Below are positions 52,347 to 63,940 of a stretch of 64,000 bases of DNA, one piece after another. The notes below the pieces were generated by a model, which saw nothing but the letters and a program-made list of their open reading frames with translations, did not search any database and had not been told where the DNA came from. The position numbers and the translations under genes are program-made. This stretch comes from Piscicola geometra (Eukaryota; Annelida; Clitellata; Hirudinida; Piscicolidae). The DNA lies in the NCBI GenBank assembly GCA_943735955.1, contig OX030969.1, positions 1,758,491-1,822,490 on the forward strand, read 5' to 3'. Each line of letters starts with the position of its first letter. Within the stretch, counting starts at the first letter, position 1.

Positions 52347-52910
52347 TTGTTGAAGGAAATTAATCTACAAATTTCTGTAATTGGTGTGTCAGAAACCTGG
52401 TTGGATGACACGTCATCACAACTTATTTCAATCCCTGGTTACACATTTGTAAGTAAAAATAGGGAAAATCGCATTGGAGGCGGTGTAGGTTTTTTTATAT
52501 CTAGCAGACTTTATTACGTAGTAAGAGATGATCTTTGTCCAAACTCTCAAGTTTTTGATTGGCTATGTATTGAAATAATTTCTGAAAACTCTCCTAAAGT
52601 TCTCTTAATCATTGTTTATAGACCACCAAATACAGATCCATTACTTTTTAATGATGCACTCACTAAAACATTAAGAAATAAATCGATAAAAAATAATTTA
52701 ATTTATATCCTTGGGGATTTCAATATTAATATATTAAATAGTGTCTGTTATACTATATCAAATGATTTTACCAATTTAATGTCATCTTTCAACTTTATCC
52801 CACTCATCACTCACCCAACTAGAGTCACTTCATACTCCAGCACGCTTATCGACAATATATACACAAACAACCTACAACTATACAAGTCTAATGTTCTGTC
52901 AAATGATTAA
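52347..52910 (+). pseudogene. LINE apurinic-type endonuclease domain
   Basis: Reads ISVIGVSETWLDD, GGGVGFFISS, LLIIVYRPPNTD, LIYILGDFNINIL and THPTRVTSYSSTLIDNIYTN, the ordered blocks of the EEP/APE nuclease of non-LTR retrotransposons. The last block, normally an S-D-H, is lost just before the fold-back insertion. A frameshift lies upstream near 52350. Confidence 0.85.
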
Positions 52911-53039
52911 TCCTATCTGCACCTTTTCGAAACTACAATTTAAACAAAAATCTTTCACCCCAAAAAATGGATTACATTGGAATCGGCAATCCAAGATTTC
53001 GGCAATCTAAGGTTTCGGCGGTCTATGATTTCGGTGATG

Positions 53040-53211
<172 letters not shown>

Positions 53212-53382
53212 CACAACTACTACTACTACTACAACTACTACTACTATTACCACTAATACTACTTCTATAATAATAATATTATCATTAATGAAAACAGATT
53301 TCCTGGTCGATTGATTTATGGGTGACTTACGGGTGTCTTAGAGGCTAATTGTTTGAAAGTGTCTCTGTGTGTGTCTTATTAT

Positions 53383-53813
<431 letters not shown>

Positions 53814-54094
53814 TTACTTATATCAAAATGTCATAAAACAATTAGTAGGCTGTGTTTAAATTCCCTTCAATCAACCTAGTGTCAGTTTATGGTTATCACA
53901 ATAGGGGTCAGTGTGTATTAGCAAAATGTGAAGTTAGCCCCAACCCGCCCACTGGAGAAACTAGCCACTAAAAAGTGTGTATTTGCAAAATGAGTTTGCC
54001 AATCAAACTCTGAAGAAATAGTCTATTTAACAGAAATGACCAGTTGTGTTCGGTCTCTTCGAGTTTTACGATCTTGTATTCACTTTGAAAAATG

Positions 54095-54275
54095 TCTCAA
54101 TGTATTTGGTGTAAGAGGTGGTTTCCAGCAAGGCGATCGCCGTTAGCTGTGACGCCTGTGAAGGCTGGCAACACTTAAGTTGTGGCCACACAGGTATAAC
54201 AAGACAATTATATAACAAAGCAGTTGAAGGATTAGCCAAACTGCACTTCATCTGAACGAGCTGTGCAGAAAAACC
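54095..54275 (+). pseudogene. PHD-like zinc-finger fragment inside the fold-back element
   Basis: In one frame KAIAVSCDACEGWQHLSCGH then TGITRQLYNKAVEGLAKLHF I-stop-TSCAEKP. The spacing C-x2-C-x4-W-x-H-x3-C resembles PHD-type fingers; a TGA stands where the next Cys is expected. Possibly part of the coding capacity of the parent element. Confidence 0.5.
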
Positions 54276-54360
54276 AATGTAATATATTTATATCAATTAC
54301 TTTTCATTTATTGTTTATTCAATTTTTCCTTGTGCAAAACTGACTCCTCACCTAACTCGC

Positions 54361-54530
<170 letters not shown>

Positions 54531-54653
54531 AAGTAGTAGAAGTAGTAGTAGTAGTAGTAGTAGCATCACCGATATCATAGATCGCTGAAACCATAGATTG
54601 CCGAAATCTTGGATTGCCGAATCCAAAGCATACCGTCAACATAGAATACTTGC

Positions 54654-56256
54654 TTGCGTAAACAAGCTTGGCTGACAAAAGCTCTTTTAGTTTCTTCAAA
54701 ACACAAAAACAAGTTGTATAAAAATTGTATTAGCTCTCCAACTGATCTCAATATAATTACTTATAAAACTTATAAAAACTTATTTCATTCTCTTTGCAGA
54801 ATTTCTAAAAATAAATACAATAAAGAAGAATTCATTAGGCATAAACATACTATTAAGAAAACATGGGATTTAATAAAATATCATTTAAATAATTACAATA
54901 AACAAAATAATATTACATTAAAAATTAACATTTACGGACAAATCTTCTATCGCAACTATTTTCAATAGTCAGTTTGCTGCTTCTTCTGAAAAAAAAAATA
55001 ATCATACCTGAATAAAAGTCCACAAAATTCTTTTTTCTCTTAGAAACAGATTTCATTGAAGTAAGATCTATCATTGAAACCCTTTCAAATACATCTAGCT
55101 GTGGCGATGACCAAATTTCTAACAAACTTTTAAAGAAAATTTCACAAAATATATTAATTCCACTTACACATCTAATTAACGTATCTCTTAAAACAGGTTC
55201 ATTTCCTTCTCTTTTTAAATTATCCAAAATTATTCCAATACATAAAAATGGTTTAGAAAATGATTCGAACAATTATAGACCCATATCACTTTTATCTTCT
55301 ATATCAAAAATTTTAGAAAAAATTGTTTTTAATCGACTTAATAATTTCATAGAAAACGAAAATATTCTATCACCTAGCCAATACGGTTTCACAAAAGGCA
55401 GTTCTACGGAACTAGCCATTTTGGATGTTGTGCATCATGTTGCTACTGGTATTGATTCTCGCTTACACACATTAGGTATTTTCATTGATTTTTCAAAGGC
55501 ATTTGATACCATTAACCATTCTATCTTGCTTGATAAATTATTTCACTATGGAATACGTGGAACATGTCACAAATGGTTCTGTGAATATTTAAGAAATCGT
55601 TCCCAATATGTATACATTGATGGTGTAACATCTAACTCACTAAAGATTAACACTGGTGTACCACAAGGATCTATTTTAGGACCTTTGTTATTTAACATTT
55701 ATGTTAATGATTTAATGAATCTTTCCGAAATTGCCAAATTTGTCCTTTATGCTGACGACACTACAGTATTGTTCCAAGACAAAAATGTTAATAATCTTAT
55801 TTTAAAAACAAATACTTTTCTTAATTTGTTACATCAATGGACAATTGACAACCAACTCAAAATCAACTATGCAAAAACATGCAGCATTCTTTTTGGCCCT
55901 AAAATAAAAACAAACATTATTAATTATACACTTACAATTGATTCTTATATTATAGAGAGAGTCGATTATACAAAATTCTTAGGTATTTATATAACCAGTA
56001 ATCTTTCTTGGAATGAACATATAACGTATATATCAAAAAAACTTTCAAAAAATATTGGTATTTTACATAAACTTAAACACAATTTGCCATCTCTTATAAT
56101 TAAGTTACTCTATTCTACTTTAATTCTACCTTACTTGACTTATTGTCTCCCTTTATGGGGACTTGCTTGCAAAACTCATTTACATCCTTTAAATGTTATA
56201 CAAAATAATTTTCTTAGAGTCCTGTTTAAATTACACTCTCATGACCACATATCTCA
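54654..56256 (+). pseudogene. LINE reverse transcriptase (main part)
   Basis: Begins with LTKALLVSSKHKNKLYK, the usual entry to the RT domain. After frameshifts around 54968-55050 it runs to 56256 with NNYRPISLLSSISKILEKIV, SPSQYGFTKGSSTELAIL, IFIDFSKAFDTINH, TGVPQGSILGPLLFNIY, the catalytic YADD at 55748-55759, and LGIYITSNLSWNEHI. The open frame from 55421 is fused at its 3' end to the insert at 56255. Confidence 0.92.
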
Positions 56257-56640
56257 TCAATCAATCAATCAAATCAATTTCTATAGCGCTCTTTCCTCAA
56301 ATTCAAGAACGCTGGTAAATGAATTTGTTAAACAGATATGTCTTCAGATCCGTACGAAAAGTAAATAAAAATATAGAAGTAGTTGAATAAGGAGGGGATG
56401 AGTTTTAAATATATGGACATCTTTAAAGAAGGGTCATCTAAGTAAGGTAATAATTGTCTAATACGTCAGTTTTCAATAGATAATAGACATAAACAGTCAT
56501 GTGTAGAAGATTCGTTCTGACAGTCTGTCCTTCATCTGCAGAGCTCATTTGCCTTGTGAAGTAAGTAGCAAGTGGGTGCTTGCAAGCTGTGCACTGGTGT
56601 TCAAATTGAGGCCCTGGCACTTCTTCATAAACACAGTCAT
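56255..56640 (-). mobile_element. Chimeric retro-insert: POLR1H fragment joined to a LINE 3' end
   Basis: Read on the minus strand: 56640-56500 is a POLR1H-like zinc-ribbon fragment, 56500-56420 is unassigned, and 56410-56255 is the C terminus of a LINE ORF2 (FTFRTDLKTYLFNKFIYQRS, stop) with its tail GCGCTATAGAAATTGATTTG and GATTGATTGATG. The host LINE frame is HSHDHISH before and YLPAQIL after, so the insert is about 385 bp. Confidence 0.75.
56500..56640 (-). pseudogene. POLR1H: POLR1H (RPA12) C-terminal zinc-ribbon pseudogene fragment
   Basis: The minus strand reads FEHQCTACKHPLATYFTRQM then SSADEGQTV, matching the conserved TFIIS-like zinc ribbon of RNA polymerase I subunit RPA12 (CxxC...TRQMxSADEGQTVFYTC). 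After GQTV there is about 10 nt of extra sequence, then codons for FYT and a TGA where Cys is expected. A dead copy. Confidence 0.75.
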
Positions 56641-56962
56641 GTATCTACCAGCTCAAATTTTAACAATCAATCAGTTATACATCTTTAAAACCTATATTCT
56701 TTTTCATAAACTTATAATAAAAAACATATCCTCCTATTTTACACATTTAATACATTCCTTCACATCCAACTGCACACGAACATTGAGAATAAAGTCTGAC
56801 TACTACTTACAAACACCAAGAACCAATTTCTATCTAAATAGTCCAATCTATGCAGGGCTCCAACTCTGGAACAGATTGCCATTGAATTTGAAGAATATAC
56901 AGCAAACCCTTAATTTTAAGAAAATAATTAAACCACTTATAATTTCCAATCACTTTAATTAA
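56641..56962 (+). pseudogene. LINE reverse transcriptase C-terminal end
   Basis: Continues the RT after the insert: YLPAQILTINQLYIFKTYIL, then SPIYAGLQLWNRLPLNLKN and FKKIIKPLIIS to a stop at 56962. The LWNRLP block is typical of ORF2 C termini. Confidence 0.85.
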
Positions 56963-57131
56963 TTTCTTTTGTAAATCAATGAAAACATTTGTTATTCTTA
57001 ACAATTCTTTTAATTTGTGAATTTAATTAAGAAGTTCATGTATTATTTTATTTTTCTAAAAGATCATACAAGCATTTATTTGCTTCGATTTCTAAATTTA
57101 TTTGCTTGCAAATAAACGAATTGTTGTTGTT

Positions 57132-57235
57132 AAAACCAAACTATTCTTTTCTTTATTGAATATTTGTATCAAAACAGAAGTTTAAAGATGTTTTTTAAGT
57201 GGGGGGAAAAGAAATCCGGACCTCTGGTTCATATT
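57132..57235. repeat. Dispersed repeat Z, copy B, right half
   Basis: AAACTATTCTTTTCTTTATT and TTGTATCAAAACAGAAGTTT correspond to 46619-46670 of the uninterrupted copy. Confidence 0.7.
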
Positions 57236-57493
57236 TTCTCAAGAGTTTCACTTTCATGGTGTACATTGTTACGACTAAGAGTTCAGGAAACACGAGAGAG
57301 AGTTTATTTACACCATAACGACTTTATATAGGGTGCGAGAGACAAAGGTCGCCTAGGAGTGGTTGTGTGTACATATCGTACACAATGTGGTCGCTACAAT
57401 ACTCCCCCACCAGAGAGTACTGGCGAACGAACAAGCAAACAAAATATTGTCAAGTTGTGAATTTTGTTGGTGCAATAGTTGTTGTTGCAGTAG

Positions 57494-57790
57494 TCACGTT
57501 GCGTCATCTGCCAAATTTTTTGGCCAATGCACCCTTCTGCCGGACCTTGTGTGGATTGGAGGTGGCTGTTGAGTATTCGATGAGTTGGTAGTCGTTGTTG
57601 TTGTTGGCGGATTGAGAGTGATGTTGTTGTTGTTGTTGTGGTGGCGGTCGATGCCATCTTTGTTGCTCCACTCACCAACAGTGAAGTTGTACATTAATGC
57701 TTTTACATCTGAGAAGTCTGACGTATTGGCTATGGAAAAGTCTGTAGAAGACTTGTTGTTTCCTGGTGCATTGATGGATGATGCATGCAT
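57494..57790 (-). pseudogene. Pol (integrase) C-terminal tail left in the LTR element
   Basis: The minus-strand frame ends HTRSGRRVHWPKNLADDAT, the usual extreme C terminus of Ty3/gypsy integrase (TRSGR-x-V-x-x-P). Nothing of the catalytic core remains upstream. Confidence 0.65.
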
Positions 57791-57884
57791 GAATGCATTC
57801 TCAGTTGGGTGGTGATGATAATGATGAGCAGATTGGCTGGTGAGGGTTGGGCGGAAATGCTTGTTTTGTTGAATCTTGTCAGCT

Positions 57885-58392
57885 TGTCTGCCACCACGGC
57901 TGTCTGCTCAGACTTAGGTAGCTTGTCTGCCACCACGGCTGTCTGCTTAGACTTAGGCAGCTTGTCTGCCACCACGGCTGTCTGCTTAGACTTAGGCAGC
58001 TTGTCTGCCACCACGGCTGTCTGCTTAGGCTTAGGCAGCTTGTCTGCCACCACGGCTGTCTGCTTAGGCTTAGGTAGCTTGTCTGCCACCACGGCTGTCT
58101 GCTCAGACTTAGGCAGCTTGTCTGCCACCACGGCTGTCTGCTTAGACTTAGGCAGCTTGTCTGCCACCACGGCTGTCTGCTCAGACTTAGGTAGCTTGTC
58201 TGCCACCACGGCTGTCTGCTGAGACTTAGGTAGCTTGTCTGCCACCACGGCTGTCTGCTCAGACTTAGGTAGCTTGTCTGCCACCACGGCTGTCTGCTTA
58301 GGCTTAGACAGCTTGTCTGCCACCACGGCTGTCTGCTTAGGCTTAGGTAGCTTGTCTGCCACCACGGCTGTCTGCTCAGACTTAGGTAGCGC
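57885..58392 (-). repeat. 39-bp tandem array, 13 copies, in the LTR element
   Basis: Minus strand codes KQTAVVADKLPKS repeats in one open frame; the unit contains GCCGTGGTGGCAGACAAG. Variants are at the S/P and K/E/Q positions. It occupies the place where reverse transcriptase and integrase should be. Confidence 0.93.
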
Positions 58393-58412
58393 CTTCTTTT
58401 TCGTCTTCGACT

Positions 58413-59800
58413 TTACAACAGCTGGAGCCGACGACTTGCTGCCACGACAGAAACCTGGTGGTGATGATGATGATTCTGGGAAGAAATTCCCGCGCTTTTT
58501 TTTATCGCTTGCTTCAGTTGGCTCTTCTTGACGCCTTCTTTGTGTTGCGCCGCTTTAATTTTGATTTTCATGGTTCGACGTGACGTCACTCCTTGAAATC
58601 TTTCGTTCTTATCGAAGAGGAATGATGGATCGTCGATGCTCGCCTCTGACACGTTGTCCACCAGGCGTTGGCGAGACATGTCCACTCCCAGACTGAAATG
58701 AGACATGATGATGGGTTTCTTGACGTCGGCTACGCGAAAAACCCAAGGAAATTGCCTGCGTAAACCGAGGTTGACCATCAGGGATTTCTGTCCATACGTT
58801 TTGATGATGGAGTTGTTGGATGCACGAAGCGTGAACGATGATGGGGTGAGAGAATGATTGACTGGTGGAGGAATGACGCTTACTTCTGCACCAGTGTCGA
58901 TTAGGAACTTGAGGTTGTTGCATGCGTCTCTTATGAATAATAGGCGACTCATATTCTGTTGGCCGTGGACAGATGTCGCTCCTACTGTCCGGCCCTGCAG
59001 ATGAGCGAAAGTGCATGGTGGTGTGCATTTTCGTGCCTGTTTCCCAAAAGTCTGGTGATACCAGCACATGCCTGACGTGGTGTTCGGGCTTCTGGAACGA
59101 GGTGAATTGTGTCGACTGTTTGAACGAATTCTTCTTCGTGGTTGATTCTGGTTAGCAGCTAAAGTGGCCATACTTGTGGTGATTTGTTGAAACCACGTAT
59201 GGATCTCCGGCATGGTTTGGGCTGAAGCTTGTGGAGTTGGCGTTGAGACTTGTGTGATGGTGGTTTGTTGAAGTTCCACCCTCCTGTCTGCTTGTAACGC
59301 CAGTTCTGCCAGTGGGATGTTCATTGAAGCCGCCAGGATTGGTTTAATCTGAGTGGGCATTTTGTCGAACCATAGCTGCTTCAAGATGGCTTCGTCCATT
59401 TGGTTGCTACCCAGCAGTGACTTCATGTGGCGAAGCAGCTGGGAGGGTTGTCTGCCGTCTGGTTGCAGGTCGCCGAACAACTCTCTCAGCATGCTTGCCT
59501 CATACTGGCAGCACCTGTAAAGAATTGCCTTTTTCAGCGTCTCGTATTGCGACGACGACGGCACCTCCACGAGTAGGTCTTGAACCTGTTCGGTGACGTG
59601 GAAAGGAATGTGCTCCACCACATATGAGTACTTTGTCAGGCCTGCTGTCACTTGCGCGTGTGGAAAATTGCTTCCACGTGGCAGAACCACAGTCTTGGGT
59701 TGGCTGTGAAAAAAACGGGTAAGCTAAGTGAGCTTACTTGCGGCGTCGGCTCTGCCCTCGTCTCCTCCTCTGACGTAACTTTAAAGAAAATATCTTCCAT
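58413..59800 (-). pseudogene. gag-protease of the LTR element, one frameshift
   Basis: The natural start is ATG at 59798-59800 (MEDIFFKVTSEEE, then NPRLWFCHVEAIFHTR, the usual gag beginning). A one-base shift near 59665 breaks it; the main frame resumes as VTAGLTKYSYVVEHIPF and runs 425 residues to 58413. The middle has an Arg/Ser-rich stretch and a C-x-x-H-type finger (CWYHQTFGKQARKC). The aspartic protease motif FLIDTGAEVSVIPP follows. Confidence 0.85.
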
Positions 59801-59970
59801 AACGTGCTTTAGTCGGGCTTCTGTTCGGGGTCACCAATTGTTACGACTAAGAGTTCAGGAAACACGAGAGAGAGTTTATTTACACGATAACGACTTTATA
59901 TAGGGTGCGAGGGACAAAGGTCGCCTAGGAGTGGTTGTGTGTACATATCGTACACAATGTGGCCGCTACA

Positions 59971-60650
59971 GTGTAAAGATTTAAGAGGGTAGTTAAGGTC
60001 TAGTGGTGCTCTATTTTTTCTCTGAATTTGTGACATGTTAGTGTTATTTTGGTGGGATCTCTATGTTCTGAGTTGATATATGAAATGTTTTGTGAGATAA
60101 AGACCCGATGACCATCCAGAGAAAATATCATTGTCCTATGGCATATTGAAAAATTGATTACCCCCCCCCCCCACCACCAAAAAAACTAATCGATTATCGA
60201 AAATTGTGAGCCCCCCAGCCCCCCCTGGTTGCGCCATTGATAAAATCCATTTGCATATGCTTTCTTCGTATGCAGTTTACCTACAACCGCCGGGCGCGCA
60301 ACTGAAGCGCTCTCACTACGTCGCAATGCAATAAAGAAATAAAAATAATTATACTAGTAATGTTATAAAAAAAAAGCAAAGAGTAGCATGGAGTAATTAT
60401 TATGAGTGATAAGCTATGTTAAAATAATGAGTTTTCAGTTTGGCTTTGAAAGTCGAAAATTGGTTGATGTTGCGAAGTGCAGGTGGAAGGGCATTCCAAG
60501 TTGTTGGAGCTGCGTGACGGAATGCTCTTTTTGAGATGTTGTTTGTAGTGGATTCTTGGTTGATGAGAAGAGATGAAGATGAACGCAGTTGTTTGTCTGA
60601 TGTTTTGTTAGTAATGAGTCTGCTGAGATTGTTTATTTTTGGTCTATACC
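59971..60650. other. Intergenic DNA with dispersed repeat fragments
   Basis: 60140-60240 has poly-C and GTTGCGCCATTG, like 43700-43795. 60410-60645 (TGAGTTTTCAGTTTGGCTTT, GAAGGGCATTCCAAGTTG) looks like an interspersed repeat of the kind common in invertebrate genomes, but I cannot name it. No gene seen. Confidence 0.5.
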
Positions 60651-60855
60651 GTTCACAGCCTGACAGATGCAGGCCATGTTACAATGGTTCTGAGAACCAT
60701 GGTTCTTATGCACCAGAGGCGCCACTCCACATCTTTCAATGCATACGTCGCAAACACCGCATCATATACACTAGGTATATGATAGTTCACGGTTGCTTGT
60801 CAAAGATTGGAACAGACAACCTTTGAGTTGCAAGTCTGACGTCTACCATCCCCGC
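60651..60855 (-). mobile_element. tRNA-derived SINE, copy 4
   Basis: Same body as 25969-26197: GTTCACAGCCTGACAGATGC, GGTTCTGAGAACCATGGTTC (with the AGAACC/GGTTCT palindrome), TATACACTAGGTATATGATA. The B box is mutated (TTGTCAAAGATTGGAACAGA on +). Confidence 0.82.
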
Positions 60856-60937
60856 AGACTCCAAGTATTTAGAGTGTTATGAATGGGGGTGCTTGTTGAG
60901 TTGATATCGAAAAAAATATTTTAAATAGCAATACAGT

Positions 60938-61115
60938 TGGCGAGCGAGTTGGCTTAGATGTTAAAGTCGTTGGACATGCAACTTAAAGGTCACCAGTTCG
61001 AATCCCTGTTCAGCCAACCTTTAGCTATCATATACCTAGTGTATATGTTGCGATGTGTCGCTACTTATGTTGTGTGAGTGTGCCTTGGCGCATTATAAAA
61101 TAGGCATATCATATA
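60938..61115 (+). mobile_element. tRNA-derived SINE, copy 5
   Basis: GGCGAGCGAGTTGGCTTAGA, B box CCAGTTCGAATCCC, ATCATATACCTAGTGTATAT, tail GGCGCATTATAAAATA. Arranged head-to-head with copy 4, 80 bp away. Confidence 0.87.
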
Positions 61116-61244
61116 AATATATATATTAGTAAGTGCTTCGCTTGCAAAATTATGAAGTTTTTTAGTTATTATTTGAATCAAATGGACCACCCTCCCTGCA
61201 CCCAATCAACCCTGAAACACTCTCCTTGTATCCAATAAACCAAA

Positions 61245-61392
61245 AAAACAATATATTCTTTGCTTACATAAATACTCCATCAAAATAGAAGTTTAAATCT
61301 AATTTTTGGAGTCCGTCTCCAGAACCCCTCCAGGAGTGCTGCCAATGCTGGGTAGAACCCTTCCACGACTTGTAGCAGATCACCGCCCCCAC
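61245..61392. repeat. Dispersed repeat Z, copy C (partial)
   Basis: TTTGCTTACATAAATACTCC, then AATGCTGGGTAGAACCCTTC and GTAGCAGATCACCGCCCCC match 46640-46768. Confidence 0.7.
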
Positions 61393-61603
61393 TCTTGAAT
61401 CCAATATAGAATGGCGCAGGTTTTATCTCTAAGTAGGAATACTCCTTTCATACCATTTGTTTAATAGAAAGACAAAGACGGTATTATTTGCAACAAGTCC
61501 AATTTATATATACACCTTTCTCCAAGTATTCTGAATGACTTCAAGTCTACAATAGCATGATGATCATCATCATCACCTACAAGAACATCATCACCATCAC
61601 CAC

Positions 61604-62862
61604 CTACAAAACCATGCACAGCCAAGCGGCGACCAACAACACCCCTCCCACAGGGGCGACCCTCCTGACCTCTGCTCTCTCAGTGATGGCGAAGACATAA
61701 CAAGAGCCGGAAAAGAAAACCATACCTGTCAGCATTAGCCCTCCTACCTGTTGCAGTGTGGTGGTGGTTGGTTGTAGTGGTTGGTTTTGGTGGTTGGTTG
61801 TGGTGGTTGTTGTGCTTGGTTTTGGTGGTTGGTTGTGGTAGTTGTTGTGGTGGTTGGCAGTGGGTTGTTGTGGTTTGAATATATAAATAAATAAATGTAT
61901 CTATTGGTTGGAGGAATGGAGGAGGAATGACCAACCAAGTAAGGTCTCTTGGTGAGAGGCGTGGCAAGCAGTGCTACAGAGTGGACCAGGTGATAGCGGT
62001 TGCCTGTGTTAAACGCCTGTGTGGTGGTTGTGGGTGGGGGCCTGTGTGGTGGTTGTGGGTGGGGGGCTGTGTGGTGGTTGTGGGAGGGAACTGTGTGCTA
62101 GGAGTGGAGAAAACAGTGCCAAGATACAAAGATTAGACTGGATGGTTGGATGCAGAAAAATGTGGTGTGAGAGAGAAAGTAAGATGCTAATGAGGGATGG
62201 TGTTTGAGTTTTTATACATTAGATTTTGCATAATAATTAAAGTGAAACTCTATGCAAAAAGCGCACCCATCTTTGAGACGCACCCCATATCTAGCATTAG
62301 ATTCCTAAAAACAAAAATGAAAGACGTGACTAACCAATTTGGCCTCATCACTCTTTAATTTATCTTTCTGGATAGCTGTGGAAGAAGAAAGTTAATGAGT
62401 TTATCGAACTAAAAAAGTTAATGAAACAAAATGAATGAAGAATGATTTGAAAAAATATTTAGCACCACATCATTTTATCATTTCATTACAACACTCCATA
62501 AATACAACCATAAAAAGACAACAATACCACTCATACACCAACCAAATACTTGCTACACCGTTAAATCAGAATTAAATGCAAACCCACCCCTGAAACATCT
62601 GTCCAACCCCTAAGAAAGTTCTTAAAATTAGAATTATCACTGTAAAAATGTGCAAGCACCTGCAAGCACAACCACCACACCCACCATGAACACCATAAGC
62701 TCCCATGAGAACAGCAATGGCCCCTGAAAGTCCTGCCACTCTCACGAAACCTGCGCCTACCATCCTGCCTGCCTGTAAACCAGTCTTCACCACGGTTTTC
62801 ACTTCGGCAGAGCTCCGAGAGCCTGGCACCACATACCACAAGGCTTTGTACATTTGATCCAT
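61604..62862 (-). CDS. TMEM256: TMEM256 (DUF423) small membrane protein
   Basis: Small multi-pass membrane protein of unknown function. Exons: 62862-62685, 62375-62335, 62016-61936, 61747-61604; 444 nt, 147 residues, all GT/AG and in frame. Family blocks: FVRVAGLSGAIAVLMGAYGVHG (human LGALSGAAALGFASYGAHG), NRYHLVHSVALLA (NKHHFLHSLALLG), GGLMLTGMVFFSGSCYV and VAPVGGVLLVAAWLCMVL at the C terminus. The human protein is about 113 residues; the first about 35 residues here (MDQMYKALWYVV and on) are an extra N-terminal piece, and a second Met (MVGAGF) gives a length close to human. The acceptors of exons 3 and 4 are preceded by CCACAACCACCAC-type C/A repeats rather than pyrimidine tracts. Confidence 0.92.
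61748..61875 (-). repeat. C/A-only tract (GGTTGGTTGTGGTGGTT on +) before the last TMEM256 exon
   Basis: Irregular AACCACCAACCACAACC repeats in sense, running to the acceptor CACTGCAACAG. Confidence 0.85.
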
Positions 62863-63237
62863 GCGTTCTTGCGAGGTTATAGGTGGTGTGCTTCAACTTT
62901 AAACCTTAAAAGTGAATTTTATTTTGTGAATTCTGTGTTTGAGAAAGTCGCGTGAGGCAAAGAAGTCTTGCTTTCTATTGAATAAAACACGCAAAGGTTA
63001 ATTGTTGAAAAGTAAACTTAAGTTTGAACTATTTAACTAATAAATACATTTGAAACAAATTGTCAAATAAGTGATAACTAAATAATGAAAATAATAAATT
63101 TAAATTCCAGTCTTTGAAATAGTAAATCTAAGTCTTTTGCTTCTCAGCCCTTCGTGAAAAGAAAAATTCATACTGTAAAGCATTTCATCATCTTCACCAT
63201 TAAACACACCACTATTAAACAGTCTAAAACCAATTAT
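62863..63237. other. Spacer between TMEM256 and the SLC13 gene, no feature seen
   Basis: 375 bp of AT-rich DNA. Both genes run on the minus strand, so this is SLC13 3' flank plus TMEM256 promoter. Confidence 0.6.
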
Positions 63238-63940
63238 TCAAAACGTGGTGATGTTGGGAGCAGAAGGAGGAACAGGTAAGGTGCCGAGGTCGAGATAAAA
63301 ATAGACCCATGTGTTAAGGAAAAAGTGTAGAACTATCTGTGACACGAGACTGGCTACAGATCCTGCTTTGATCTGTGTTGTTGAGAGGCCGGGTTGAGTG
63401 GAAGTGATTCACTTTGACAATTGAGTTGACGGAGAGTGCAGGGTTGAGTGGGCAAGTGGATAGTCATTGAGTGGATGAATGAGTGAATGAATGGATGAAT
63501 CAGATGATAGATGAGTGGATGGAGGGATGGATAGATGAAGGAATGAGTGAATAAATAGATGAGTAGATGGATGGATAAATCAGTGAAGGGATGAGTGGAT
63601 AGATCAGTGGAGAAATGAGTGAATGAATGGACAGATTAGTAGGTGGATGGATGAGTGGGTTGCAAGATGAATGGATGGATGGATGGGTTGCAAGATGAAT
63701 GGATGGATGGATGGATTGCAAGATGAATGGATGGATGAGTGGGTTGCAAGATGAATGGATGGATGGATAAAAATATGAAAGGATGAAACGACTCGAACTA
63801 ACCATTCCGAGCACCGAAATGCCACTGAAGGTGAATGCAATGGAGTTGGGAGGGGTTCCCACGGGCAGCATGAAGGCCAGGGAACAGGCGAAACATAAGG
63901 GAATCATGAGTCTGAGGGGATGGACGCCCAGAGAGACTGC
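63238..63940 (-). CDS. SLC13-family sodium/anion symporter, last two exons (5' part beyond the window)
   Basis: Sodium-coupled carrier for dicarboxylates, citrate or sulfate at the plasma membrane (family SLC13/NaDC/NaS). Exons in the window: 63940-63803 and 63372-63238; 90 codons plus stop, joined in phase 0. The first reads [18 protein letters not shown] then [12 protein letters not shown], the conserved block near the second sodium/substrate site; the second reads [20 protein letters not shown] then [15 protein letters not shown], the last membrane helix and short outer tail, and stops at 63238. Which SLC13 member cannot be told from these 90 residues. Confidence 0.93.
63468..63780. repeat. 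GGAT/GAAT tetranucleotide-type array in the last SLC13 intron
   Basis: Irregular GGATGGATGAATGAGTG units; a 37-bp block with GGTTGCAAGATGAATGGATG is repeated four times between 63657 and 63770. Confidence 0.9.

Larger units (their letters stand above)
57267..59970 (-). mobile_element. Short-LTR Ty3/gypsy-like retrotransposon with internal pol deletion
   Basis: Two 132-bp LTRs at 57267-57398 and 59839-59970, near-identical; on the minus strand each starts TGTAGCG and ends GTCGTAACA. Next to the 5' LTR is a primer-binding site TGGTGACCCCGAACAG (59823-59836 region), and before the 3' LTR a polypurine tract GGTGGGGGAG. Between them: gag-protease, a 39-bp tandem array, and the last residues of pol. 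Reverse transcriptase, RNase H and most of integrase are missing, so it depends on another element to move. 2.7 kb in all. Confidence 0.92.

Noticed and set aside
61680..61967. 95-residue minus-strand protein rich in Thr/Gln/Pro
   Set aside because: It reads through the C/A tract of TMEM256 intron 3 and in the wrong frame of the last exon; the spliced TMEM256 frame explains the conserved part.
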